Of a stretch of DNA of 44,891 nt, positions 34,559-42,179 are shown one piece after another. Both the position numbers and the translations under genes were made by a program. This DNA comes from Subtercola boreus (GTDB lineage: Bacteria; Actinomycetota; Actinomycetes; Actinomycetales; Microbacteriaceae), in NCBI RefSeq assembly GCF_003399625.1, contig NZ_NBXA01000017.1, positions 1-44,891 on the forward strand, given 5' to 3'. Numbering within the stretch: the stretch's first letter is position 1; each line of letters begins with the position of its first letter. Below the pieces are notes generated by a model. That model saw only the letters and a program-made list of their open reading frames with translations. It was not told the DNA's origin and made no database searches.

Positions 34559-34752
34559 TCAGCCGCAAACCCCCCCCACCTGTCAGCTCGAACAACCCGA
34601 AACCTGCTCTGAGCCGACCCTCCAGTTGTACCTCACAGAGCTTCATGAGGCCAGCACCCCCCGTACGGGTCGCCCCATTTCTGGGTGATGGACCATGGGC
34701 GCATCCAGCGAATATGCTCGATCTGCAGGCCGAAAACTGCTGCTGGCCATCC

Positions 34753-34767
34753 GGTGTTCCTAGCACC
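34753..34767. repeat. Dyad GGTG-TTCCTAG-CACC
   Basis: Second copy of the TTCCTAG-centred dyad, with four-base arms. The shared core is TGTTCCTAGCA in all three copies. Confidence 0.4.
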
Positions 34768-34788
34768 CACGCCAGCCCGACTCCGGTT

Positions 34789-34820
34789 ACCCGAGCCCTC
34801 TCGCCCGAATGGGCTCGGGT
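34789..34820. terminator. Perfect 10-bp hairpin downstream of the DUF1801 gene
   Basis: ACCCGAGCCC (34789-34798) pairs with GGGCTCGGGT (34811-34820), loop 12 bases. It lies 71 bases past the stop of the minus-strand DUF1801 gene, so it may end that transcript. Confidence 0.5.
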
Positions 34821-34890
34821 GGCTGCGCTCGGGGACGTACCGCCCCTGGCTCCCCGACCAGCGGAGTCTGAACCGAATCGGCGCTTGGAT

Positions 34891-35295
34891 CTACCGTCTC
34901 GTGCCACCGATTCCCTGCACGGAGGCGATCTGCCGCATCCAGGTGGCGATCAGATCTTCGTCGAGTTCTGCCCGTGTGGCGATCTCGACGCCCCGTGTCG
35001 CTTTGCCCATCCCCACCGGAGTCACCGGTGGAACCGGATCGAGCAGGGTGACTCCGTTGATGAACATGAGCTTGACGTGGCCGGCGAATCCTCCGGAACT
35101 GAAGCACCATCCCTCGCCGACGCCGTAGTAGGCCATACCCCATTTGACGGATCTCTCCAAGCGCGGAAGTGTCCTGGCGGCCAGCTTGTCGATGGCCTCG
35201 GCGATTTCACGCTGCGGCTGCGGGAGACCGGCGATGTAGGTGAAGACCGGTTTGTCTCCCACTGCTGCCTTGGCGGGGCTGGCCCTGCCCGTCAT
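34891..35295 (-). CDS. DUF1801 family protein
   Basis: 134 residues. The pattern VFTYIAGLPQPQREIAEAIDKLAARTLPRLERSVKWGMAYYGVGEGWCFSSGGFAGHVKLMFINGVTLLDP is that of DUF1801 proteins (YdhG/YjhB-like small fold), of unknown biochemical role. ATG 35295 has GAGG nine bases before it. The gene lies 26 bases downstream of the MarR gene on the same strand, so the pair is probably one operon under that regulator. Confidence 0.85.
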   Translation of the reverse strand: MTGRASPAKAAVGDKPVFTYIAGLPQPQREIAEAIDKLAARTLPRLERSVKWGMAYYGVGEGWCFSSGGFAGHVKLMFINGVTLLDPVPPVTPVGMGKATRGVEIATRAELDEDLIATWMRQIASVQGIGGTRR

Positions 35296-35321
35296 CGTGT
35301 CGGCCTCGTCGAGGTCGTGGG

Positions 35322-35927
35322 TCAGGCGTCTTCGGCGATCTTCCGGATCCTGTCGGTGATGATGCTGGTGATGTGGGTCACTGTTTCGGTGAGTTGTTCC
35401 GGTGTCAGGGTGGCATGGGTGCTGACCCCTTCTGCCGCCAGTCGGGTGTAGGTGCTGATGACCCAACCGGCCTGGCTCTGCCCGTGAGGGGTTGGTTCGA
35501 TGAGAATGCTCCGCCGGTCGTCGGGGTTCGGGATGCGGTGTACGAGGTCGACGTTCTCGAGCCGGTCGATCATCGCTGTGGTCGCTCCGGTGGTGAACCG
35601 GAGGGTCGCGGCAAGTTCCTTCGGTGTGGTGGAGCGCTGTTCGGCGATGAACATGAAGGCGTCGTATTCGTTGTGGGTGAGGCCCAGGTGGTCGGCGAAC
35701 CCGGTGCGGAGCTTCCGGTGCTCGACATCGAGCAGGTGAAGCGCCGACGCATACTCGTCGACCCCGCTCACCGGGAGGGTCTTCTTCGCGATCTTTCGCG
35801 GGTTGCGGGTAAGAGCGACAAGGGGTGACGGTTCGGCAGAGTCGGTTTCGGGGCTCAGGAGGGCCATGGGTGCGGCAACTTTCAGTTGAATTTCCGCTGC
35901 TAGGAACAGGGGAGTTCGTACGAGCAT
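35322..35927 (-). CDS. MarR-family regulator
   Basis: 201 residues from ATG 35927. The winged helix is clear: LGLTHNEYDAFMFIAEQRSTTPKELAATLRFTTGATTAMIDRLENVDLVHRIPNPDDRRSILIEPT. The first 50 residues are an unusual extension before the dimerisation helices. ATG 35867 would shorten it by 20 residues and place the TTCCTAG-centred dyad (35897-35909) in the leader, where an operator is expected; neither start has a good ribosome site. It probably controls itself and the DUF1801 gene. The ligand is unknown. Confidence 0.85.
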   Translation of the reverse strand: MLVRTPLFLAAEIQLKVAAPMALLSPETDSAEPSPLVALTRNPRKIAKKTLPVSGVDEYASALHLLDVEHRKLRTGFADHLGLTHNEYDAFMFIAEQRSTTPKELAATLRFTTGATTAMIDRLENVDLVHRIPNPDDRRSILIEPTPHGQSQAGWVISTYTRLAAEGVSTHATLTPEQLTETVTHITSIITDRIRKIAEDA

Positions 35928-35968
35928 AGGTTTTCGGATTGGTCCTGCGTGTCCCCCAGAAAGAGGGG

Positions 35969-35998
35969 TTTACATTTGGAATAGATCTTCTTCATAAT
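35969..35998 (+). promoter_or_regulatory. Promoter of the TasA/SipW cluster
   Basis: TTTACA (35969-35974) and CATAAT (35993-35998) are separated by 18 bases in the most AT-rich spot of the window. The predicted transcript has a leader of about 75 bases before ATG 36082. A CCCC/GGGG mini-hairpin lies just upstream (35953-35968). Confidence 0.55.
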
Positions 35999-36081
35999 AA
36001 AGGTGCTTGCCGATAAAGTAGATACCCGCCGGGTGTTCTCAGGCGCAACACACAACCTTCTTTCACCCTTGGGGATCACAC

Positions 36082-36735
36082 ATGTCCAGTCACGCTTCTG
36101 CTTCGAAGAACAAACGCCGCCGTTTCGCACCCGTCGCCCTCGGCGCCGGAGTGCTCGGTGCTGTGCTTCTCTCCCTCAGCCTCACGGGCACGATGTCGGG
36201 CTTCGTCGCGAGCATCACGAACTCGCAGAACACGGCAGCGACCGGCGCTCTCGTGATGCAGGAGCAGAACTCCGGCGCCACGGTCACCTGCCTCAGCACC
36301 GACGGCGGCAGCGTGTCGACGAACGCCGCGACCTGCGCCACGATCAACAAATTCGGCGGCAGCTCGACCATGACGCCGGGCAACACCGTCACGACCCCGA
36401 TCACGATCAGGAACATCGGCTCGGTCGCGGCGACGACGTTCACCCTGACCTCCGGTGCAACCTGCACGCAGACGAACTCGGGTTCCCTCAACGGTACGGC
36501 GACGGATCTCTGCTCGAAGATGAACATCGTGATCACCTCCGGCGCTACGACGGTGTTCAGCGGAACCCTCGCCTCACTTGCCGGCGGCACCTCAGCGAAG
36601 TTCACGATGCCCACCGCCCCGGCAGCTGGCATTGCGGTTCCATTCTCGTTCGCTGTCACCCTCGACTCTGCCGCGGGTAACACGTACCAGGGTCTGCAGG
36701 CTTCCGTGCCGCTCACCTGGTCCTTCAGCAGCTAA
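36082..36735 (+). CDS. TasA/CalY-like SipW-dependent secreted protein
   Basis: 217 residues. A basic N-terminus and hydrophobic segment (about 16-40) lead to SGFVASITNSQNTAATGAL, the usual start of mature TasA/camelysin-type proteins and of the SipW-cognate signal class. The mature part is beta-rich, Thr/Ser-rich, with four Cys in two neighbouring pairs, ending TWSFSS. In Bacillus such proteins form extracellular fibres. GGGGAT before ATG 36082 is the ribosome site. Next come a strong hairpin, the matching peptidase gene and a second SipW-type substrate, which together make the assignment firm. Fibre formation in this organism is inference. Confidence 0.85.
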   Translation: MSSHASASKNKRRRFAPVALGAGVLGAVLLSLSLTGTMSGFVASITNSQNTAATGALVMQEQNSGATVTCLSTDGGSVSTNAATCATINKFGGSSTMTPGNTVTTPITIRNIGSVAATTFTLTSGATCTQTNSGSLNGTATDLCSKMNIVITSGATTVFSGTLASLAGGTSAKFTMPTAPAAGIAVPFSFAVTLDSAAGNTYQGLQASVPLTWSFSS

Positions 36736-36757
36736 CACTCCCGGAGTCCTCCACGCG

Positions 36758-36792
36758 ATCGCGGGCTGCCTCAGAACGGGGCGGCCCGCGAT
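36758..36792 (+). terminator. 13-bp hairpin between TasA-like and SipW genes
   Basis: ATCGCGGGCTGCC (36758-36770) pairs with GGCGGCCCGCGAT (36780-36792) with one G-T pair and a nine-base loop. No T-run follows. As a leaky stop or mRNA-stabilising end it would make the fibre protein more abundant than the downstream peptidase. Confidence 0.6.
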
Positions 36793-36839
36793 TCCCGTTC
36801 CACCACTCAGAACAACCATCAGGCGAAGGGAGTGAACCC

Positions 36840-37733
36840 GTGACATCCATCCGAACGAACCGCCGGGGTTCCCACTCCGGGCCCCGCCAGTGGTTCCCGA
36901 AACAACCCCCGCTGCCACGACCGGTGCGAGTTCTCCTGGTCGCTGCAGCCACCCTCCTGGCCGTGGTACTTCTCGCCGCCCTTGTCTTCTTCCTCACCGG
37001 TGGCCGCTGGTTCGTCGTGCAGACACCGTCGATGGGCGAAACCGCGCCCGTCGGCACGCTCATCCTGACCACCCCGACGAACGGGCAGGTCGCCGTCGGT
37101 GACATCATCACCTTCCGCCCCCCGAGCTCCCCGACCGAGATCTACACCCACCGGGTCATCCAGATCAGCGCCGACGGTGCGATCAGTACCCGTGGCGACA
37201 TCAACGGCGCGACGGACCCGTGGCAGCTGGCCACGACCGACATCATCGGCCACGCGGCCGTCGTTCTCCCGATGGCGGGCTGGTTCGTCAAGGCTGTGCC
37301 GATCGTCACGATCGGCACTCTGCTGGTCTGGCTGGTCACGTCGCTGTTCCGGTCTCCGACCACCCGCTCCGCACTCCGCATCGCCGGTGTCTCCCTGGTC
37401 GTCTCGGTCGCCGCGTACATCCTCCGGCCCCTGATCGGCCTCGTCGTGCTCAGCACCACCGCCGACACCACCGGCGCCGACGCGACCGTCGTGTCCACCG
37501 GGATCCTCCCGATCAGGGTGCAGGCCGTCGGCGGGAACCACACCGATCTCGTCGCCGGACAGGTCGGAACCCTGACCGTGCCGAGCCTGCTCGACACCAG
37601 CCAGTACCACCTCGCCTCCGCCCTGAATCTGTCCCTGATCGGCTGGATCATCCTGATCGCGGTGTGCGCAGTACCCCTACTCTGGACGCTCATCGTCGGC
37701 CTGCCGTCGGACGCCGAGAACGGCGCCGCATGA
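36840..37733 (+). CDS. sipW: SipW-type (ER-type) signal peptidase I
   Basis: 297 residues. A membrane segment (about 30-53) precedes QTPSMGETAP with nucleophile Ser64. The general base is His104 in YTHRV instead of the Lys of ordinary bacterial enzymes, which is the mark of SipW/ER-type peptidases; ISTRGDINGATDPW follows. Two to three further membrane segments make up the C-terminal half. It should release SipW-class precursors outside the membrane, here the products of the genes at 36082 and 37730. GTG 36840 has AAGGGAG at good spacing. Its stop overlaps the next start (ATGA at 37730). Confidence 0.92.
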   Translation: MTSIRTNRRGSHSGPRQWFPKQPPLPRPVRVLLVAAATLLAVVLLAALVFFLTGGRWFVVQTPSMGETAPVGTLILTTPTNGQVAVGDIITFRPPSSPTEIYTHRVIQISADGAISTRGDINGATDPWQLATTDIIGHAAVVLPMAGWFVKAVPIVTIGTLLVWLVTSLFRSPTTRSALRIAGVSLVVSVAAYILRPLIGLVVLSTTADTTGADATVVSTGILPIRVQAVGGNHTDLVAGQVGTLTVPSLLDTSQYHLASALNLSLIGWIILIAVCAVPLLWTLIVGLPSDAENGAA

Positions 37734-38605
37734 CCGGCAACGCCGCGCTGGGGGGCCGCCTGACGAAACGAGGACTGACGATGGGTGTCGCTCTGGCCCT
37801 GTTGTTGGCGGGCGTGTTCGGTGTGACGGCATTCACCCCGGGAACGAGCTCGGCGTACACAGCCAGAATCACCAACAACACCGACACCGCGGCCACGGCA
37901 GCGTTCTTCACCTGCACCGCGGCGGCGACATCCGACAGAGGGTCTTCCGTCTTCCAGTACTACCTCAACGAGGCCAGCGGATCGGCTACCGCGTCGGACA
38001 GCGACGGGAGCGCCTCCAACGGCACCTACCGGGGCACGATGACGTCCAGCACCACCACACCCATCGCCTGTCCCAGGGACACCGGCGGCGCGTACACGCT
38101 GAACGGGTCGAGCAGCTTCATCTCCACGGCGACCGCCGCCAACAACCCGACCACGTTCAGCGAAGAACTCTGGTTCAAGACCGGAACCGCAGGTGGTTTC
38201 CTGATGGGTCTGGGGGACGCCCAGACGGCGCAATCCAACAACAAGGACCGGGTCATCTATCTGAACACCTCCGGCCAACTGAACTTTGCGACGTACAACG
38301 GCGCAAACCAGGTCATCACCAGCCCCGCTTCATACGCCGATGCGAAATGGCACCACGTCGTGGCCACCATGTCAGCCGGTACGGGAATGCGCCTGTATGT
38401 CGACGGAGTTCTCGTCACCTCCAACACGGCTTTCACGACCGCGCAGAACTTCAGCGGCACCTGGCGGATCGGCTACGACAGTCTCGTGGGCTGGCCGGCT
38501 GCGCCGACGAACTACTACTTCACCGGGTCGATGCGGTACGCGGCCGTCTACTCCGTCGTGCTTAGCCAGACCCAGATCACCAACCACTACAACGCGGGAA
38601 AATAG
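37730..38605 (+). CDS. SipW-dependent secreted protein with LamG-like domain
   Basis: 291 residues. KRGLTMGVALALLLAGVFGVTAFTPGTSSAYTARITNNTDTAATA is a SipW-class signal region. About residues 75-290 form a concanavalin/LamG-like jellyroll (YTLNGSSSFISTATAANNPTTFSEELWFKTG; AKWHHVVATMSAGTGMRLYVDGVLV; GSMRYAAVYSVVLSQTQITNHYNAG), a fold that often binds carbohydrate or matrix. It is coupled to the peptidase by a four-base overlap. A cell-surface or matrix adhesin role alongside the TasA-like protein is inferred. Confidence 0.87.
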   Translation: MTGNAALGGRLTKRGLTMGVALALLLAGVFGVTAFTPGTSSAYTARITNNTDTAATAAFFTCTAAATSDRGSSVFQYYLNEASGSATASDSDGSASNGTYRGTMTSSTTTPIACPRDTGGAYTLNGSSSFISTATAANNPTTFSEELWFKTGTAGGFLMGLGDAQTAQSNNKDRVIYLNTSGQLNFATYNGANQVITSPASYADAKWHHVVATMSAGTGMRLYVDGVLVTSNTAFTTAQNFSGTWRIGYDSLVGWPAAPTNYYFTGSMRYAAVYSVVLSQTQITNHYNAGK

Positions 38606-38728
38606 CTCTCCGCTCGAGCCACGTCGACAACACGCTCAACCGTCGCCCGGCCATCGCCAGGAGTCGCCCACCCTCGCGGATTGCGAGAGACCGAGGCTCA
38701 GACGAGTGACCCGGCCTGGATGCGGACC

Positions 38729-39484
38729 CTACTTCGGGTCCGGTACGGCCTTGAAGGTTTCGGGGTAGTTGCTCAGCAGCGTCCACTGATCGATGGGGAA
38801 GGTGACGATGATCGCCCGGCCGTCGACGTTGCCGAGGGGAACGAAGCCTCTGCTGGGCGTGTCCTGGTTCAGGCGCGAGTCTTTGGAGTTGTTGCGGTTG
38901 TCTCCTTCAACCCAGATGGTGCCGGGCGGTACGGTCACGTCGAAGGGGATGGCCGGTGTCTGGTCGACGGGGTCATGGGTGTACGGCTCGTTGAGCGGGA
39001 CATCGTTGACGGACGTCTGTCCCAGGGGGTTGCAGCAGGTGACGTGGTCGCCTGGAAGACCGATGACTCGTTTGACGAGGTGGTTGTTCGAGTCTGACGC
39101 CGCGAGTCCGGTGAGGTCGAGGAGCCAGGCCACGGCGGCGACGACGGGGGGCTGTGCCGGAGAGGGCCTCGCCGGCAACCAGCCGCCCGGATCGGTGAAC
39201 ACGATGACGTCACCGCGCTGGATCGGGATGAGCGAAGGTTCGAGCTCGTTGACGAGAATCCGGTCCTTGATGAGGAGAGTGTTCTCCATGGATCCGGAGG
39301 GGATGTAGAACGACCGGACGAGGAACGTCTTGATCAGCACTGAGGCGAGAAGAGCGATGAGGAAGATGACGAGAAGGTCGCGGAAGAAGTACCAGCCGCC
39401 ACGCCTCCGCCGACGAACCGGCAGGCGCCGCGACATCGCAGGCGCGGACGTGCCCTCGTCAGATACCGTCAACGGTTCCCCCAT
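38729..39484 (-). CDS. lepB: Signal peptidase I, LepB type
   Basis: 251 residues. A basic cytoplasmic head (RRLPVRRRRRGG) and one membrane segment (about 32-53) lead into box B IPSGSMENTL with Ser65 and box D NHLVKRVIGLPGDHV with Lys138, the Ser/Lys dyad. Box E GDNRNNSKDSR is also present. It cleaves ordinary Sec and Tat signal peptides outside the membrane. ATG 39484 directly follows GCGGGGGG; the frame is open upstream to 39586 but the extra residues look random. A perfect GGACCC/GGGTCC hairpin (38724-38741) overlaps its stop codon. It converges on the SipW cluster. Confidence 0.93.
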   Translation of the reverse strand: MGEPLTVSDEGTSAPAMSRRLPVRRRRRGGWYFFRDLLVIFLIALLASVLIKTFLVRSFYIPSGSMENTLLIKDRILVNELEPSLIPIQRGDVIVFTDPGGWLPARPSPAQPPVVAAVAWLLDLTGLAASDSNNHLVKRVIGLPGDHVTCCNPLGQTSVNDVPLNEPYTHDPVDQTPAIPFDVTVPPGTIWVEGDNRNNSKDSRLNQDTPSRGFVPLGNVDGRAIIVTFPIDQWTLLSNYPETFKAVPDPK

Positions 39485-39579
39485 CCCCCCGCTGGATTCT
39501 AGCGGCACAGGTTTCCGCGTACGGTAGATGAACCGTTTGCGGCGTGAACCGCGCCCCCCCGACGAAAGGCACCGAGACC

Positions 39580-39669
39580 ATGACACAACCCGGCGGGTTG
39601 CACGGTGACGCCTCTCAGATCCAGGGTGGCGTGAAGCCTCCTAGCGCTGAACCGGGGGCTTCGACATGA
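39580..39669 (+). CDS. 29-residue frame coupled to the DUF2254 gene
   Basis: ATG 39580 follows GAAAGG at good spacing and opens MTQPGGLHGDASQIQGGVKPP..., a soluble 29-residue peptide. Its TGA overlaps the ATG of the DUF2254 gene (ATGA, 39666-39669), the usual sign of translational coupling. The downstream gene has no ribosome site of its own, so this frame probably delivers ribosomes to it. Whether the peptide itself has a function is unknown. Confidence 0.5.
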   Translation: MTQPGGLHGDASQIQGGVKPPSAEPGAST

Positions 39670-40979
39670 GATCGAGATACTCGTTCATCCTCACGGCGAG
39701 GGAGTCATTCTGGTTCCTCCCCGCGGTGTTCGGCGTCGTCGCAATCGCGCTGGGTGAGAGCCTGGTGTTGCTGGACCGGTCGTTGATCGGGAATGGCGTG
39801 ACGGGGCTGTTCTTCCTCAACGCCCTGAGTGCCAGCGGTGGTCGCTCGATCCTCTCGATCATCGGCACCTCGATGCTGACGGTGGCAGGCACGACGTTCT
39901 CCATCACCATTTCGGTGCTCGCCACCACGTCGTCGACGTACGGGCCGCGGCTGGTGCGGAACTTCATGGCGGATCGGGCCAACCAGTTCGTGCTCGCCGT
40001 GTTCACGTCGACGTTCCTGTACGCCCTTGTCGTGCTCCGATCGGTGCATACGCAGATCGACGACAACGACTCATTCGTGCCGTTGATCGCCATCCACGTT
40101 GCGGTGCTGTTGGCGATCCTCGACGTTGCCGTCTTGGTGTTCTTCATCCACCACATCGCCGACTCGGTGCAGATCACCACGCTCCAGCGCCGCGTGCAGA
40201 AAGACCTCACGGCAACCATCGACCTGGTCTACCCGGCAGATGCTCCTTCGGCGGGCGCGACCGTGCGCTCGAGTGCCGACCACAGCCCGATCTCGACCGT
40301 GGAATCTGCGTCGGGCGGATACGTGCAGCGAGTCGACTTCGACCGGTTGACACATCTGGCCTCTGAACACCGGGTCATCGTCGAGGTCGTCGCGATGCCG
40401 GGCACTCATGTGATCGCCGGTGAGCCGCTGCTGCGGGTCATCGCCGCTCCGCTGGTGCCCGATCCTGTCAAGGCCGTCGATGATTCGTTCCGGGCGGCGT
40501 TCAGTCTCGGATCGGCGCGGACGCCCTACCAGGACATCCGATTCGCCCTGCAGCAGCTTGTGGAGATCGCCGTCCGAGGTCTGGCCTCTGGCAGCAACGA
40601 CCCGTACACCGCGGTCAGTGCGCTGGATCTCTCCGGCGAGAGTCTCGTTCCCCTCTTCACGCGCCCCGCCCCCGATTCTGAGATCGCCGACACAGATGGC
40701 GGGATCCGGGTGATCCGGCGTTGGCCTCAGGCCGAGGAACTCATCTCGGATGTGTTCGCCGGAGTCAGAACCTACGGTCTCGAGCATCCGATCGTCGTGG
40801 AGGCGGCCCTGCGTCTGGCCACCCGGTTGCGGGCCGTCGCGGTGACACCCGACCGCCGCCGACGCATCACCGATGAGGTGGAGAAACTCTCCGGCGCCTA
40901 TCAGTCGGCGAAACCCGACACGGCAGTGCTGGACTCACTGCGGAGATTCGTCTCCGGTGACGATCAGCGGATCTTCTGA
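39666..40979 (+). CDS. DUF2254 membrane protein
   Basis: 437 residues. Four hydrophobic segments lie in the first half (FWFLPAVFGVVAIALGESLVLL; ILSIIGTSMLTVAGTTFSITISVLATTSS; QFVLAVFTSTFLYALVVL; LIAIHVAVLLAILDVAVLVFFIHHIAD). A cytoplasmic part of about 250 residues follows (VEVVAMPGTHVIAGEPLLRV; DPYTAVSALD). The segment ATTSSTYGPRLVRNFM is typical of DUF2254. The role of the group is unknown. Its last 45 bases overlap the end of the convergent TetR gene. Confidence 0.9.
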   Translation: MRSRYSFILTARESFWFLPAVFGVVAIALGESLVLLDRSLIGNGVTGLFFLNALSASGGRSILSIIGTSMLTVAGTTFSITISVLATTSSTYGPRLVRNFMADRANQFVLAVFTSTFLYALVVLRSVHTQIDDNDSFVPLIAIHVAVLLAILDVAVLVFFIHHIADSVQITTLQRRVQKDLTATIDLVYPADAPSAGATVRSSADHSPISTVESASGGYVQRVDFDRLTHLASEHRVIVEVVAMPGTHVIAGEPLLRVIAAPLVPDPVKAVDDSFRAAFSLGSARTPYQDIRFALQQLVEIAVRGLASGSNDPYTAVSALDLSGESLVPLFTRPAPDSEIADTDGGIRVIRRWPQAEELISDVFAGVRTYGLEHPIVVEAALRLATRLRAVAVTPDRRRRITDEVEKLSGAYQSAKPDTAVLDSLRRFVSGDDQRIF

Positions 40980-41594
40980 TGCTGGGGGGTGCGCCTGCAG
41001 CGGGTCCGTCGATGGTGCTCGGCGAATCTGGCCCAGCGCTGCATCGATGAGGTCGCCGGCGGCCGCGGAATCGACCCGCACGATGGCCATGGCGGCGAAG
41101 ACGAGACCGGCGCATGTGGTCGCAAGGGTCGTCTGCTCTGCGCCGTCGAGATCGGCGCGACGGGCGGCGACCCCGGCCGTGACGGCCGCGCGGAGGTCGT
41201 CGCAGTAGGCCGCGACGACAGTCTGCAGAGTCGACTCGCGGCCGAGAAGAGAGCCGGTCGTGTTGAGCAGGAGACACCCGTTGGCGGCGAGGGCAGTGCG
41301 TCCCTCGGTCATGGCGGCATGGAGCCCGAGGAGATAGGTCTCGAGAGCTGCGAATTCGACGGCTTCGACGCGAAGGGGAGCGAGGCGCGGACGGATGACC
41401 TCGTCGAGGTAACTCTCGACGGCTCGGTCGAACAGGCCGCGTTTGCTGCCGAACGAGTGGTAGATACTCGACCGGTTGAGGCCGGTGGCCCCCTCGAGGT
41501 CGGGCAGGGCCGTGTCCTGGTAGCCGCGATCCCAGAACACCTGCCGGGCTGCTCGGACGACTTCTGCCTCGGTGAACGTGCGGTTACGACCCAT
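40935..41594 (-). CDS. TetR-family repressor
   Basis: 219 residues. The DNA-binding domain is typical: FTEAEVVRAARQVFWDRGYQDTALPDLEGATGLNRSSIYHSFGSKRGLFDRAVESYL. The C-terminal ligand domain resembles the TetR_C group of AcrR-like regulators (ANGCLLLNTTGSLL). AGGAG seven bases before ATG 41594 decides the start. Two perfect inverted 16-bp operators lie upstream, covering its own promoter and that of the divergent DUF1304 gene. It probably controls both, and perhaps the reductase at 42180. Confidence 0.92.
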   Translation of the reverse strand: MGRNRTFTEAEVVRAARQVFWDRGYQDTALPDLEGATGLNRSSIYHSFGSKRGLFDRAVESYLDEVIRPRLAPLRVEAVEFAALETYLLGLHAAMTEGRTALAANGCLLLNTTGSLLGRESTLQTVVAAYCDDLRAAVTAGVAARRADLDGAEQTTLATTCAGLVFAAMAIVRVDSAAAGDLIDAALGQIRRAPSTDPLQAHPPASEDPLIVTGDESPQ

Positions 41595-41616
41595 GCTCGA
41601 CTCCTGCCGCGTTTTC

Positions 41617-41632
41617 TGAACTGACTGTTTCA
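41617..41632. promoter_or_regulatory. TetR operator, left copy
   Basis: TGAACTGACTGTTTCA is the exact reverse complement of the right copy at 41657-41672. It touches the -10 of the repressor gene promoter (CATAAT, minus strand 41632-41637) and part of the -35 region (TTCATT, 41629-41634) of the plus-strand promoter. Confidence 0.8.
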
Positions 41633-41656
41633 TTATGGCATCGTTCCGGACTATAG

Positions 41657-41672
41657 TGAAACAGTCAGTTCA
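41657..41672. promoter_or_regulatory. TetR operator, right copy
   Basis: TGAAACAGTCAGTTCA overlaps the end of the plus-strand -10 (TATAGT, 41652-41657) and the minus-strand -35 (TTCACT, 41655-41660). Both promoters have 17-base spacers and face each other, so one bound pair can close both. Confidence 0.8.
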
Positions 41673-41688
41673 TAATACGGAGGTTGTC

Positions 41689-42078
41689 ATGCTCATCGTG
41701 TCCATCGTGGGCGCGGCCCTCGCCGCAGCCCTGCACGTCTACATCTTCTGGATGGAGTCACTCGCGTGGCGCGGACCACGAGCCCGCGCGACCTTCGGAC
41801 CGGCCACAGACGCCGAGGTCGAGGCCACGGCGCCGCTCGCTCTGAACCAGGGGTTCTACAACCTGTTCCTCTCGGTGACGACGGTGATCGGAATCGTGTT
41901 CGCCCTGGCCTCATCATCGGGGATCGGTGAGGCGCTGATCCTGGTCGGCACCGGCTCGATGCTCGCGGCCGCCCTTGTCCTGTTCTTCTCCAACCCCGGC
42001 AAGCGCCGGGCGGCGATCACCCAGGGCCTCTTCCCGCTGATAGCCGTCGTCGCGACGGTACTCGCGCTCGCGGTCTGA
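41689..42078 (+). CDS. DUF1304 membrane protein
   Basis: 129 residues with four membrane segments. The DUF1304 start MLIVSIVGAALAAALHVYIFWMESLAW and the segment LALNQGFYNLFLSVTTVIGI are characteristic. The function of the group is unknown. GGAGG at 41679-41683 fits ATG 41689. The promoter is enclosed by two TetR operators, so it is expected to be silent until the repressor's ligand appears. Confidence 0.9.
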   Translation: MLIVSIVGAALAAALHVYIFWMESLAWRGPRARATFGPATDAEVEATAPLALNQGFYNLFLSVTTVIGIVFALASSSGIGEALILVGTGSMLAAALVLFFSNPGKRRAAITQGLFPLIAVVATVLALAV

Positions 42079-42086
42079 GCCGCCGA

Positions 42087-42137
42087 CCCACCTGCTTCAC
42101 CGTCCCACCTGCTTCACCGTCTCACCTGCTTCACCGT
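42087..42137. repeat. Three 17-bp tandem units between DUF1304 and the reductase gene
   Basis: CCCACCTGCTTCACCGT at 42087-42103 and 42104-42120, and a third copy with one change (C to T) at 42121-42137; a degenerate start of a fourth follows. It is non-coding and likely variable in copy number, and alters the distance between the two genes. Confidence 0.9.
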
Positions 42138-42179
42138 CCCATCCGTTCCACGAACACTCCACAGAAAGTCGAGATCGCC

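Larger units (their letters stand above)
34382..34890. other. Non-coding, hairpin-rich interval
   Basis: No frame here has convincing protein character: those present are Pro/Arg-rich, lack ribosome sites and have no family features. Instead the stretch carries two strong perfect hairpins (34485-34522, 34789-34820) and two smaller dyads with the same TTCCTAG centre (34540-34558, 34753-34767). It may be a mosaic of regulatory DNA and transfer debris, or hold an untranslated RNA. No direct evidence for an RNA is available. Confidence 0.5.

Noticed and set aside
34516-35451. Long plus-strand frame opposite the DUF1801 and MarR genes
   Set aside because: Pro/Ser/Arg-rich with no domain, and the minus strand carries two recognisable families over most of it.
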